From Muribaculaceae bacterium (GTDB taxonomy: Bacteria; Bacteroidota; Bacteroidia; Bacteroidales; Muribaculaceae): a stretch of DNA of 64,000 nucleotides. How positions within the stretch are numbered: position 1 is the stretch's first letter; each line of letters starts with the position of its first letter. Positions 45,001 through 52,834 of this stretch are shown one piece after another. A program made the translations under genes and the position numbers. The stretch is taken from positions 1-64,000 of the forward strand of contig JAFLTL010000010.1 in the NCBI GenBank assembly GCA_022510505.1. The letters are read 5' to 3'. The notes under the pieces are model-generated. The model searched no databases and was not told where the DNA came from. It saw nothing but the letters and a program-made list of their open reading frames with translations.

Positions 45001-46167
45001 TTAAGCAAGGAATCCAAGCAGGACACCGGCTGCTACTGCCGAGCCTATTACACCCGCTACGTTCGGGCCCATGGCATGCATTAACAAATAGTTGCTCGGG
45101 TCATATTCCAAACCAAGGTTGTTTGAGATTCTCGCCGACATCGGAACGGCCGATACACCTGCATTACCAATAAGCGGATTGAGCTTCTTGGCTTTGGGCA
45201 AGAACAGGTTGAACAGCTTCACAAAGCATACTCCCGATGCTGATGCTATGATGAAGGCCATGAATCCTAAGCCGAATATGAATATAGTTTCTTTGGTCAG
45301 GAAAGTGGTGGCCTGAGTTGACGCACCAACTGTCATGCCCAACAGAATCGTAACTATGTCGGTCAAGGCATTCGATGCTGTCTTGGCCAAACGTGTCGTC
45401 ACACCACATTCACGCAACAGATTTCCGAAGAACAACATTCCTAACAGAGGAAGTCCAGAAGGAACCACAAAGCAAGTCAGAAGCAGACCAACTATGGGGA
45501 ATATGATTTTCTCGTTCTGGGAAACGGCGCGAGCCGGTTTCATTTTGATTATTCGTTCTTTGTGAGTGGTCAGAAGTCGCATGATTGGCGGCTGTATCAC
45601 CGGAACTAATGCCATGTAACTATAGGCCGAAACCGCAATCGCACCCATCAGATTAGGCGCAAGTTTCGATGACAAGAAGATGGCCGTAGGACCGTCGGCA
45701 CCACCGATTATCGCAATCGCACCGGCCTGATCGGGCGCAAAGCCAAGAGCCAGAGCGACCATATAGGCACCGAAGATACCGAACTGAGCTGAAGCACCAA
45801 CAAGCATCAACTTGGGATTGGCTATCAATGCCGTGAAGTCGGTCATCGCACCGATTCCTAGGAAAATAAGAGGTGGATACCAACCGGCTGATACACCGTT
45901 GTAGAGAATATTCAGAACCGATCCCTCTTCATAGATGCCAATTTCAAGTCCGGCTCCGGTGTTGAATGGAATGTTACCAATCAATATTCCAAATCCAATG
46001 GGCACCAACAGCATCGGTTCGAAATCCTTCTTGATTGCGAGCCAAATGAAGAAGAGACCCACAGCCAACATCACCAGATGCTGCCATGTTGCATTATAGA
46101 AACCTGTGAAGTGCCAGAACTGTTGAACGTTCTGCCACAGGAAATCACCAAATGATAAATCAGTCAT
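45001..46167 (-). CDS. oadB: Na+-translocating decarboxylase beta subunit
   Basis: A 388-aa integral membrane subunit that couples decarboxylation of the carboxybiotin carrier to Na+ export. Family segments are GVSAGWYPPLIFLGIGAMTDF, the conserved GGADGPTAIF and NLLMHAMGPNVAGVIGSA near the C-terminus. It is the last gene of the methylmalonyl-CoA decarboxylase operon, 30 nt after the biotin carrier gene. With mmdA in the operon, the substrate is probably methylmalonyl-CoA rather than oxaloacetate. Confidence 0.95.
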   Translation of the reverse strand: MTDLSFGDFLWQNVQQFWHFTGFYNATWQHLVMLAVGLFFIWLAIKKDFEPMLLVPIGFGILIGNIPFNTGAGLEIGIYEEGSVLNILYNGVSAGWYPPLIFLGIGAMTDFTALIANPKLMLVGASAQFGIFGAYMVALALGFAPDQAGAIAIIGGADGPTAIFLSSKLAPNLMGAIAVSAYSYMALVPVIQPPIMRLLTTHKERIIKMKPARAVSQNEKIIFPIVGLLLTCFVVPSGLPLLGMLFFGNLLRECGVTTRLAKTASNALTDIVTILLGMTVGASTQATTFLTKETIFIFGLGFMAFIIASASGVCFVKLFNLFLPKAKKLNPLIGNAGVSAVPMSARISNNLGLEYDPSNYLLMHAMGPNVAGVIGSAVAAGVLLGFLA

Positions 46168-46197
46168 AATTTCAATGGTTTATACCTGCGGTTTCTA

Positions 46198-46629
46198 TTA
46201 GGCTAATGTGATTAGAACTGCCCCTTCCAAAACGGAGTCACCCTGAGACACGCTGATAGAAGCAACTTTGCCGTCACGACCGGCATGAATGGCGTTCTCC
46301 ATTTTCATAGCTTCGAGAATCAGAACAGTGTCGGAAGCTTTCACTTCGTCACCAACCTTTACAGGGATACTCAAAATAACACCGGGAAGCGGAGCCTTGA
46401 TTTGGTATCCTCCTGTCGGGGCTGCAGCCACGGGTTTAACTGGCTTTTCTGCACCCTTAGGAGCTTCAGCTGGCTTAACCTTGGCAACTTTGACGGGAGC
46501 AGCTTCTGTTTTCTCTAATTCTACTTTGTAGGGAGTACCGTTAACCTCAATGTTCGCGATACCGTTTTCAATATCGCCTACTCCGACTTTATAGACGTTA
46601 CCGTTGATTTTATATTTATATTCTTTCAT
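46198..46629 (-). CDS. Biotin carboxyl carrier subunit of the decarboxylase
   Basis: A 143-aa carrier protein. Residues 1-40 form the short association domain, 41-72 an Ala/Pro/Lys-rich flexible linker, and 73-143 a biotinyl domain with biotin attached at Lys109 in EAMKMEN. It shuttles CO2 from the carboxyltransferase (mmdA) to the membrane subunit (oadB). The length and linker fit MmdC/GcdC-type carriers. It lies between the gamma-subunit and beta-subunit genes. Confidence 0.93.
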   Translation of the reverse strand: MKEYKYKINGNVYKVGVGDIENGIANIEVNGTPYKVELEKTEAAPVKVAKVKPAEAPKGAEKPVKPVAAAPTGGYQIKAPLPGVILSIPVKVGDEVKASDTVLILEAMKMENAIHAGRDGKVASISVSQGDSVLEGAVLITLA

Positions 46630-46673
46630 TGGTAGTGATAATTAATTGTTAAAGATGAAGTCCATTGCTACAA

Positions 46674-47585
46674 TCAGTGACGGGGAATCTGTCTCATGTT
46701 GTAAATCTTGGAACTCCATGGAGAGTAGGCTCTCTTAACTTTATTGATTGTCAGAACATGCGACTCTTCGTCATGGGCGTTCAGGTGTTCATGCAATGCC
46801 ATTACGATGGCAGCGATTACCTCACCCGAATCAACAACTTCGTGACGCTCTTTGGTCGTTACAACAGGATTCTCAACGCCCGAGGCCATCATTTTGTTGC
46901 GAGCATGCATGCCGGCACCTATTGAACTGATAGCCTTAAAGCATAAACAAAGAATTAAGAGTGCCGAGAACACGATTCCCATAGCCATCAAAGTCATGGC
47001 AAAACCGTTTTCATCCTTTTCGGCAAACATTTCAATCTTGTCGTTCTTGTCGCGAATGACATTCGATGAACTTGGAGTTATATAAAGCTCTCCCTTGTCG
47101 TTTCTGATCTGCCATTCATCGGCCGCATCTGCCACACGAGCATATGAGGTGTTTCCCGGTAATATCGGAATCAATACCGAATCAATCAATGTTATTTTGT
47201 CGGAGTCGTACAAACCAATCCAGTTTTCCTTAGTGGGATCAAGAACAAAACTGGTGTGGAACGTTCCCCTGCTGGGCATACCGTCGGCATAGAAAACAAC
47301 ATGCTGACGCTTAGGAATATGAGTGTTGACATCTCCTAGGGGAACAGCATACTTTGTTGGATTGTTCCGGTCGTTCGTTATGTAGATATTCGATATCTCT
47401 AATGGAGCAAACTTGGAATTGTAGAGTTCAATCCATGCACTCCGATTACCGAAATCATCAATGAAATTGCTGTCGTTACTTACCATCACCTCGTTGATGT
47501 AGAGTGACCCTCTTCGGCCTTGAGCTGAGGTCAAAAGGGTGCACCCACCAAGAATGACGGCAAGTAGTAATAGTGATTTTTTCAT
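46674..47585 (-). CDS. OadG-like gamma subunit fused to an N-terminal lamin-tail domain
   Basis: A 303-aa protein with a signal peptide (1-21), an exported lamin-tail-like domain at about 24-175 (INEVMVSNDSNFIDDFGNRSAWIELYN is split by typical LTD beta strands; GLYDSDK and GTFHTSF follow), one membrane helix (about 195-217) and a cytoplasmic tail. The last part (GEVIAAIVMALHEHLNA) resembles the OadG/MmdD tail. Classical gamma subunits are only about 80-100 aa, so the large exported domain is the odd part. Its position in the operon supports a role as decarboxylase gamma/delta subunit. Confidence 0.82.
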   Translation of the reverse strand: MKKSLLLLAVILGGCTLLTSAQGRRGSLYINEVMVSNDSNFIDDFGNRSAWIELYNSKFAPLEISNIYITNDRNNPTKYAVPLGDVNTHIPKRQHVVFYADGMPSRGTFHTSFVLDPTKENWIGLYDSDKITLIDSVLIPILPGNTSYARVADAADEWQIRNDKGELYITPSSSNVIRDKNDKIEMFAEKDENGFAMTLMAMGIVFSALLILCLCFKAISSIGAGMHARNKMMASGVENPVVTTKERHEVVDSGEVIAAIVMALHEHLNAHDEESHVLTINKVKRAYSPWSSKIYNMRQIPRH

Positions 47586-47617
47586 TGTGTTGGATTTAAT
47601 AGGGTGACTTCGGCTGA

Positions 47618-49171
47618 TTACAGTGGTATGTTGCCATGTTTCTTGGCCGGATTCGTAACCTTCTTGGTGGCAAGTTGCTGCAACGCTCTGATTACGCGGA
47701 AACGTGTGTTGCGAGGTTCGATGACATCATCAATGTAACCATATTTCGCAGCATTATAGGGGTTGCAGAACAGTTTGTTGTATTCAGCTTCTTTCTCAGC
47801 AAGAACTTTTTTGGGATCTTCAGCCTCTTTAGCTTCCTTGGCATAGAGAACTTCGACTGCTCCAGCACCGCCCATAACTGCGATTTCTGCCGTTGGCCAT
47901 GCATAGTTCATGTCACCGCGAAGCTGCTTGCAACTCATCACAATGTGGCTGCCACCGTAGCTCTTACGCAATGTAACCGTTACTTTGGGAACGGTAGCTT
48001 CGCCATAAGCATACAGAAGTTTAGCACCGTGGAGAATCACACCGTTGTATTCCTGGCCTGTGCCCGGCAGGAAACCGGGAACGTCAACCAACGTTACCAA
48101 AGGAATGTTGAACGCGTCGCAGAAACGAACGAAACGGGCTCCCTTGCGTGAAGCATTAGAGTCAAGAACGCCTGCCAGATATTTGGGCTGGTTGGCTACC
48201 ACACCAACCGACTGTCCGTTGAAACGAGCAAAACCAATTATCAGGTTCTTTGCATAGTCGGGCTGAATTTCCAGGAATTCACCGTTGTCAACAATCGCAC
48301 CGATCACGTCATACATGTTGTAGGCACGGTTTGGTGAGTCAGGAATAATCTCGTTTAAAGAATCCTCAACTCTGTCTATCGGGTCGTTGCATTCTACCAA
48401 CGGAGCCTCCTCCAAATTGTTCTGGGGAATGTAGCTGAAGAGTTTTCTAATCATCTTGATGGCTTCTTCACCGTTCTCGGCTGCCATGTGGCATACACCG
48501 CTCTTCGATGAATGTACTTCAGCTCCTCCAAGGGCATCCTGAGTTACATCTTCGCCCGTTACTGTCTTTACTACCTTCGGACCGGTGAGGAACATATAGG
48601 AAATACCTTTCGCCATGATGGTGAAGTCGGTAAGAGCCGGGGAATATACTGCACCACCGGCACAAGGACCAAGAATGCCCGAAATCTGAGGAATTACTCC
48701 CGAAGCCAAAATGTTCCTTTGGAAAATTTCAGCATAACCGGCCAAAGCATTGATGCCTTCCTGAATACGTGCACCACCCGAATCGTTCAGTCCGATTACG
48801 GGAGCTCCCATCTTCATGGCCATATCCATAATCTTGCATATCTTCAACGCCATCGTCTCCGACAAAGAACCTCCGAAAACAGTGAAGTCCTGAGCGAAAA
48901 CATATACCAAACGCCCTTCGATCGTTCCGTAACCCGTTACCACTCCGTCACCAAGATAGGACTTCTTGTCCATACCGAAGTTGGTCGAACGATGGCGTAC
49001 AAACATGTCAATCTCTTCAAATGAGTCCTCGTCAAGCAACTGATTTATTCGCTCGCGAGCTGTATATTTACCACGTTCGTGCTGTTTGTCGATCGCTTTT
49101 TGACCGCCGCCCAGACGAGCTTCGTTGCGCAGGTCGATTAGTTCCTGTATTTTCTCCAGTTGATTACTCAT
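47618..49171 (-). CDS. mmdA: Methylmalonyl-CoA decarboxylase alpha subunit / acyl-CoA carboxyltransferase
   Basis: A 517-aa carboxyltransferase of the PccB/MmdA family. It transfers CO2 from methylmalonyl-CoA to the biotin carrier, giving propionyl-CoA. Visible signatures are [30 protein letters not shown] with the oxyanion Gly-Gly, and [16 protein letters not shown] near the C-terminus. The length is normal. The operon contains oadB and a separate biotin carrier but no biotin carboxylase, which favours decarboxylase over carboxylase. Confidence 0.94.
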   Translation of the reverse strand: MSNQLEKIQELIDLRNEARLGGGQKAIDKQHERGKYTARERINQLLDEDSFEEIDMFVRHRSTNFGMDKKSYLGDGVVTGYGTIEGRLVYVFAQDFTVFGGSLSETMALKICKIMDMAMKMGAPVIGLNDSGGARIQEGINALAGYAEIFQRNILASGVIPQISGILGPCAGGAVYSPALTDFTIMAKGISYMFLTGPKVVKTVTGEDVTQDALGGAEVHSSKSGVCHMAAENGEEAIKMIRKLFSYIPQNNLEEAPLVECNDPIDRVEDSLNEIIPDSPNRAYNMYDVIGAIVDNGEFLEIQPDYAKNLIIGFARFNGQSVGVVANQPKYLAGVLDSNASRKGARFVRFCDAFNIPLVTLVDVPGFLPGTGQEYNGVILHGAKLLYAYGEATVPKVTVTLRKSYGGSHIVMSCKQLRGDMNYAWPTAEIAVMGGAGAVEVLYAKEAKEAEDPKKVLAEKEAEYNKLFCNPYNAAKYGYIDDVIEPRNTRFRVIRALQQLATKKVTNPAKKHGNIPL

Positions 49172-49197
49172 GGTTCTTTAATATGTATAAGGTGGTT

Positions 49198-49641
49198 TTA
49201 TTTGCAGCCGCAGTCGCAACTACCCCCTTTGGGGTCTTCGCAAAGTTCTATGAGTGTGCCAATCGTTGATTTCGGATGAAGGAAGGCTATGTTCAAACCT
49301 TCTGCTCCTTTACGGGGAGCTTTGTCAATCAGACGAGCCCCTTTCGATTCTACTTCAGCCAAAGCGTTTGCAACACCGTCCTGAACTGCAAATGCAATGT
49401 GTTGGATGCCTCCACGACCACCGTTGTTCGCTATGAACTTGGCAATGGCACTGTCTTCTGCTGTCGGCTCTAGAAGTTCTATCTTGGTGTCACCGACTTT
49501 GAAAAAAGCTGTACGAACTTTCTGGTCGGCTACCTCTTCAATCGCAAAGCATTTGAAACCAAGAATGTTTTCGTAAAATGGGATTGCTTCGTCTAGACTG
49601 GGCACTGCTATTCCAATGTGCTCAATGTGGGAAATGTCCAT
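49198..49641 (-). CDS. mce: Methylmalonyl-CoA epimerase
   Basis: A 147-aa glyoxalase-fold enzyme that converts (R)- to (S)-methylmalonyl-CoA, supplying the isomer used by the decarboxylase. Features are HIEHIGIAVPSLDEAIPFYE with the first metal His, IELLEPT, GGIQHIAFAV and LIELCE. The C-terminus carries an extra Cys-rich tail (CDCGCK). It is the first gene of the five-gene propionate operon, 26 nt upstream of mmdA. Confidence 0.95.
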   Translation of the reverse strand: MDISHIEHIGIAVPSLDEAIPFYENILGFKCFAIEEVADQKVRTAFFKVGDTKIELLEPTAEDSAIAKFIANNGGRGGIQHIAFAVQDGVANALAEVESKGARLIDKAPRKGAEGLNIAFLHPKSTIGTLIELCEDPKGGSCDCGCK

Positions 49642-49653
49642 GATTAATGATTG

Positions 49654-49664
49654 GTTTATAGGTT
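49654..49664 (-). repeat. Dispersed intergenic 11-mer AACCTATAAAC, copy 2
   Basis: A minus-strand copy of AACCTATAAAC in the leader of mce. See copies at 39568-39578 and 62322-62332. Confidence 0.45.
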
Positions 49665-49721
49665 AATTTGTTGAGTTTCGTGGATTTAAATGGATTTGGC
49701 CATTATTGACCAAATTCTGTG

Positions 49722-49753
49722 CAAAATTAAAAAATTATATCTCCCTTTCCAAA
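49722..49753 (-). promoter_or_regulatory. Promoter of the mce-mmdA-oadB operon
   Basis: On the minus strand TTTG (49750-49753), exactly 20 nt, then TAATTTTG (49722-49729) is a full consensus match. The leader to the mce ATG is about 75 nt and includes the AACCTATAAAC repeat. Confidence 0.75.
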
Positions 49754-49844
49754 CCTTTAACCTCTTGGTTTGATTCTCGAATCTCTTATGAATAGATTTA
49801 TCGTTTTTTAGCATAGCGATGTCAATTGGATTTAAATATTTTGT

Positions 49845-49852
49845 TAATTTTG
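49845..49852 (+). promoter_or_regulatory. -7 box of the DUF6242-uppS-bamA block
   Basis: TAATTTTG is an exact TAnnTTTG with ATTG (49825-49828) 16 nt upstream. A start near 49859 supports ATG 49905, not the TTG at 49875, as the lipoprotein start. Confidence 0.5.
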
Positions 49853-49904
49853 CAGTTTGTAAAACATATAAGCTTTGGCTTTTAATTATTTAAGAGTGAT
49901 TAGA

Positions 49905-51365
49905 ATGTCCCGTAAAACCTATCTTCGGTTTTTTATCCCACTGTTGGCGATTGGATGTTGCATGTTCTACACCGCTTGTAATTCATCGTCTTCATTGGAA
50001 TATAATTACTATACCTACAGTAGCACTGCCGTTACATCTTTTTCTTTAAACAAAGACTCTAAGGTCCTGAACAATCTTGATTCGGTCTACTTTTCTATCG
50101 ACCTGGAAACAGGACGTATTTTCAACGCCTCGCCTCTACCGGTTGGCACAAATGTCAGTCGACTCGTAGTAAACATCACCTATGACAACTGTTCGGCTGT
50201 AGAGCTCAGATTTAAAACCGATAACGGAACCGACACTATTGTAGATTATCTGGAAAACGCTACCGACAGTATAAATTTCAGTAACGGCGATGTTATCCTC
50301 AGAGTGACCTCTCAGGATGAATTGGCTCAAAGTAACTATATCATTAAGATAAATATCTATGATGAGAATCCCGATTCTCTGATATGGAAACAGAATGGGA
50401 ATCTTGCCATGGCAATCCCATCAAAGGTAGTGGCTCAACGAACCGCATTGGCTGCCTCGAAATTCTTTGTTCTCTCCACGGATGGCGATAATTGTTACAT
50501 TTCATCCACCGATAACCCCTATTTCAAAGACTCCTGGTCGGAACCCTCGGTCGTAGAGTTTGATGGCTTCAATCCGGTTATAGAAAGTTTCACCGGTACT
50601 CCCTCAGGTGATCTTTACCTGATCGGCTCAAACAACAAACTTTATGTCTCGAAAAACCAAGGTCAAAGTTGGGAACCATGCGACGTGGAGATGTCTAACA
50701 TTATAGGTGCCTATGGTTCGACTATTCTTGGAACCCTTGTCGACGACTCCAATATATATGGTGTACAATATCCGTCCAAGGGAAATCCATTGGAACTGAG
50801 TCCCGATTTTCCTGTCACCTTGACCGGACAGCTCGTTACTCTTAACTCGATATGGCAGGTTAACCCTCAGTCTTTCTTTGCCGGCGGTATCAAAACCAAT
50901 GGTCAGCTGTCAGAGGATACTTGGGGATTCGACGGCGAAAAATGGGCACGCCTTAGCCAAGGAACTATGCAACCCAACGCGGGAAGCGCAATGTTCCCCT
51001 ATACGTTCGCAGAAACCGATACTATGTCGTGGCGAGTCAAATATCGCGATGTAGTAGTGAAGTTCGGCGGACTCAACGCCGAGGGAGAAGTTATCGACAG
51101 CTTGTATTATACCGATGACCAAGGCCTCCACTGGAAAAAAGCACCTGACAATGTGCAACTCTCGGGCGGAATAACCCCGGCTTTCGGTTCTCAAACCTTC
51201 ACTCTCTCCCAAACTCTCGATGTCAATTCCCGGGCTATAAAACCCATTACATCATGGGAATGCCCGTTTATTTATGTATTTGATGGAGTCAAGGAAGATG
51301 ACGAACCCATGACCGATCTGTGGCAAGGAGTGCTGATCAGATACACTAACGTCCCTTTGGAATAG
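49905..51365 (+). CDS. DUF6242-like lipoprotein
   Basis: A 486-aa envelope lipoprotein. The signal peptide ends in the lipobox YTAC-N followed by a Ser run. After about 150 residues of an immunoglobulin/cadherin-like N-terminal domain (SFSLNKDSKVLNNLDSVYFSID), a region with repeated beta-propeller-like motifs follows (LYVSKNQGQSWEPCD, YYTDDQGLHWKKAPD resemble BNR/sialidase Asp-box repeats). It looks like the Bacteroidales DUF6242 family, of unknown function. It opens the envelope block leading to uppS and bamA; the next gene starts 12 nt later. Confidence 0.75.
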   Translation: MSRKTYLRFFIPLLAIGCCMFYTACNSSSSLEYNYYTYSSTAVTSFSLNKDSKVLNNLDSVYFSIDLETGRIFNASPLPVGTNVSRLVVNITYDNCSAVELRFKTDNGTDTIVDYLENATDSINFSNGDVILRVTSQDELAQSNYIIKINIYDENPDSLIWKQNGNLAMAIPSKVVAQRTALAASKFFVLSTDGDNCYISSTDNPYFKDSWSEPSVVEFDGFNPVIESFTGTPSGDLYLIGSNNKLYVSKNQGQSWEPCDVEMSNIIGAYGSTILGTLVDDSNIYGVQYPSKGNPLELSPDFPVTLTGQLVTLNSIWQVNPQSFFAGGIKTNGQLSEDTWGFDGEKWARLSQGTMQPNAGSAMFPYTFAETDTMSWRVKYRDVVVKFGGLNAEGEVIDSLYYTDDQGLHWKKAPDNVQLSGGITPAFGSQTFTLSQTLDVNSRAIKPITSWECPFIYVFDGVKEDDEPMTDLWQGVLIRYTNVPLE

Positions 51366-51377
51366 AAATCCCGAATA

Positions 51378-52067
51378 ATGCCGCTAAAGAAATTAATCGT
51401 TATGATCATGACGCTGACATTTGGTTCTTCATCAATTGGCATGATGGCCCAGGAGGAGGAATATAAATGGTCGGCAGGTATGAACTGCGGCATTTCAGGC
51501 TATCTGGGTGAGTTTAACAGAGCTAATATATTCAAATCCCCCGGAGTCAATCTGTCGGCACAGGTAGCCTATCTTTATGACACTCGATGGAATTTCAATG
51601 GAGTACTTTCATTCTCCACTCTGAAAGGCTCAACTGATGTCTTCTCGCAAGAAGGTCTTACTAATCTACCCAGTTCCTTCAACTCCTCCTTATGGCAACT
51701 TGACTGTAATGCTGAGTTCAATTTTATGCCTTATGGAATAGGGGAGACCTATAAAAGATTGTCACGCTGGACTCCCTTCATCGGAGCCGGTATAGGTGTG
51801 GCTATGGCTATGCCTAAAGGCGGTTCTACTTCTTTCGCACCCGAGCTACCAATTTCTTTTGGTGTCAAATACAAGATAAAGGAAAGATTTAACCTGAAGG
51901 CCGAATTGACAATTACAAAATTGTTCACCGATTCGGCCGACGGCCTCCAGGACGTTTACGGAATAGAAAGCTCCTGGTTTAAGAATACCGACTGGAGCGC
52001 ATCTTTCACTGTCGGATTCTCCTATGAATTCGGGAAAAGATGCCCAACTTGTCACTATGTCGATTAA
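51378..52067 (+). CDS. Outer-membrane barrel protein (DUF6089-like)
   Basis: A 229-aa exported barrel protein with signal peptide 1-24 (ends MMAQ). Repeated amphipathic strands (SAGMNCGISGYLGEFN, TPFIGAGIGVAMAM) and the last strand ASFTVGFSYEFGKRCP fit the DUF6089 family, which typically sits directly upstream of uppS and bamA in Bacteroidales. A role in outer-membrane assembly is inferred from position only. The stop is 1 nt before the uppS ATG. Confidence 0.8.
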   Translation: MPLKKLIVMIMTLTFGSSSIGMMAQEEEYKWSAGMNCGISGYLGEFNRANIFKSPGVNLSAQVAYLYDTRWNFNGVLSFSTLKGSTDVFSQEGLTNLPSSFNSSLWQLDCNAEFNFMPYGIGETYKRLSRWTPFIGAGIGVAMAMPKGGSTSFAPELPISFGVKYKIKERFNLKAELTITKLFTDSADGLQDVYGIESSWFKNTDWSASFTVGFSYEFGKRCPTCHYVD

Positions 52068-52068
52068 A

Positions 52069-52803
52069 ATGGAAAATAAGGAAAACCACACGCCACAACA
52101 TGTCGCCATCATTATGGATGGTAACGGCCGATGGGCTCAAGCCCGCGGAGAGGACCGCTCGGTGGGACATGCCGAGGGTGTGAGGACCGTTAGGAAAATC
52201 GTCGAGGAAGCAACCCGTGCAGGTGTCAAATATCTCACACTTTACACTCTGTCGACCGAAAACTGGAACCGACCGAAAGAGGAAATCGCTTCTCTGATGG
52301 GATTAATCGTTCAGGCAATCGAAAGAGAAACAGCCGACTTGATAAAAAATCATGTTCGGTTAACTATGATTGGAGACAAATCACCAATCCCACCTTTTGC
52401 TCTTGAGAAACTGGAGCAATGTATTGCCGATACATCCCATTGCGACGGATTGACTCTTATTCTCGCACTCAGCTATTCTTCTCGTTGGGAAATAACAGCT
52501 GCCGCTCGTCAATTGGCTGCTAAGGCTGCTGCAGGAGAAATCGATCCTGATGGCATCGATGGTTCGATGTTCTCTTCTTGCTTGACTACCGCAGGAATCC
52601 CCGATCCCGATCTCCTCATCAGAACCGGAGGAGATTTCCGTGTCAGCAATTTCCTTTTATGGCAAATCGCCTATTCTGAAATAATCGTTACATCAACCTA
52701 TTGGCCGGCATATTCGCCCGAGGAGTTCCGAGAAAATCTCGAGGAATTCAAAAATAGACAGCGAAGATTCGGATTGACTACTGAACAAATCCTGGGTCAA
52801 TAA
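52069..52803 (+). CDS. uppS: Undecaprenyl diphosphate synthase
   Basis: A 244-aa cis-prenyltransferase that builds the C55 carrier lipid for peptidoglycan and O-glycan synthesis. Catalytic Asp17 lies in HVAIIMDGNGRWAQ. YLTLYTLSTENWNRP and DLLIRTGGDFRVSNFLLWQ (isopentenyl-PP site) are intact. I chose ATG 52069, 1 nt after the upstream stop; the earlier ATG at 52024 lies inside that gene. It uses the isoprenoid products of the MEP pathway started by dxs. Confidence 0.95.
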   Translation: MENKENHTPQHVAIIMDGNGRWAQARGEDRSVGHAEGVRTVRKIVEEATRAGVKYLTLYTLSTENWNRPKEEIASLMGLIVQAIERETADLIKNHVRLTMIGDKSPIPPFALEKLEQCIADTSHCDGLTLILALSYSSRWEITAAARQLAAKAAAGEIDPDGIDGSMFSSCLTTAGIPDPDLLIRTGGDFRVSNFLLWQIAYSEIIVTSTYWPAYSPEEFRENLEEFKNRQRRFGLTTEQILGQ

Positions 52804-52834
52804 TCCTGATAAATTGCATTACCGATCATTATCC

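Noticed and set aside
47618-49171. Propionyl- or acetyl-CoA carboxylase as the role of the carboxyltransferase
   Set aside because: The operon has an oadB Na+ pump subunit and a separate biotin carrier but no biotin carboxylase, so a decarboxylase is more likely.
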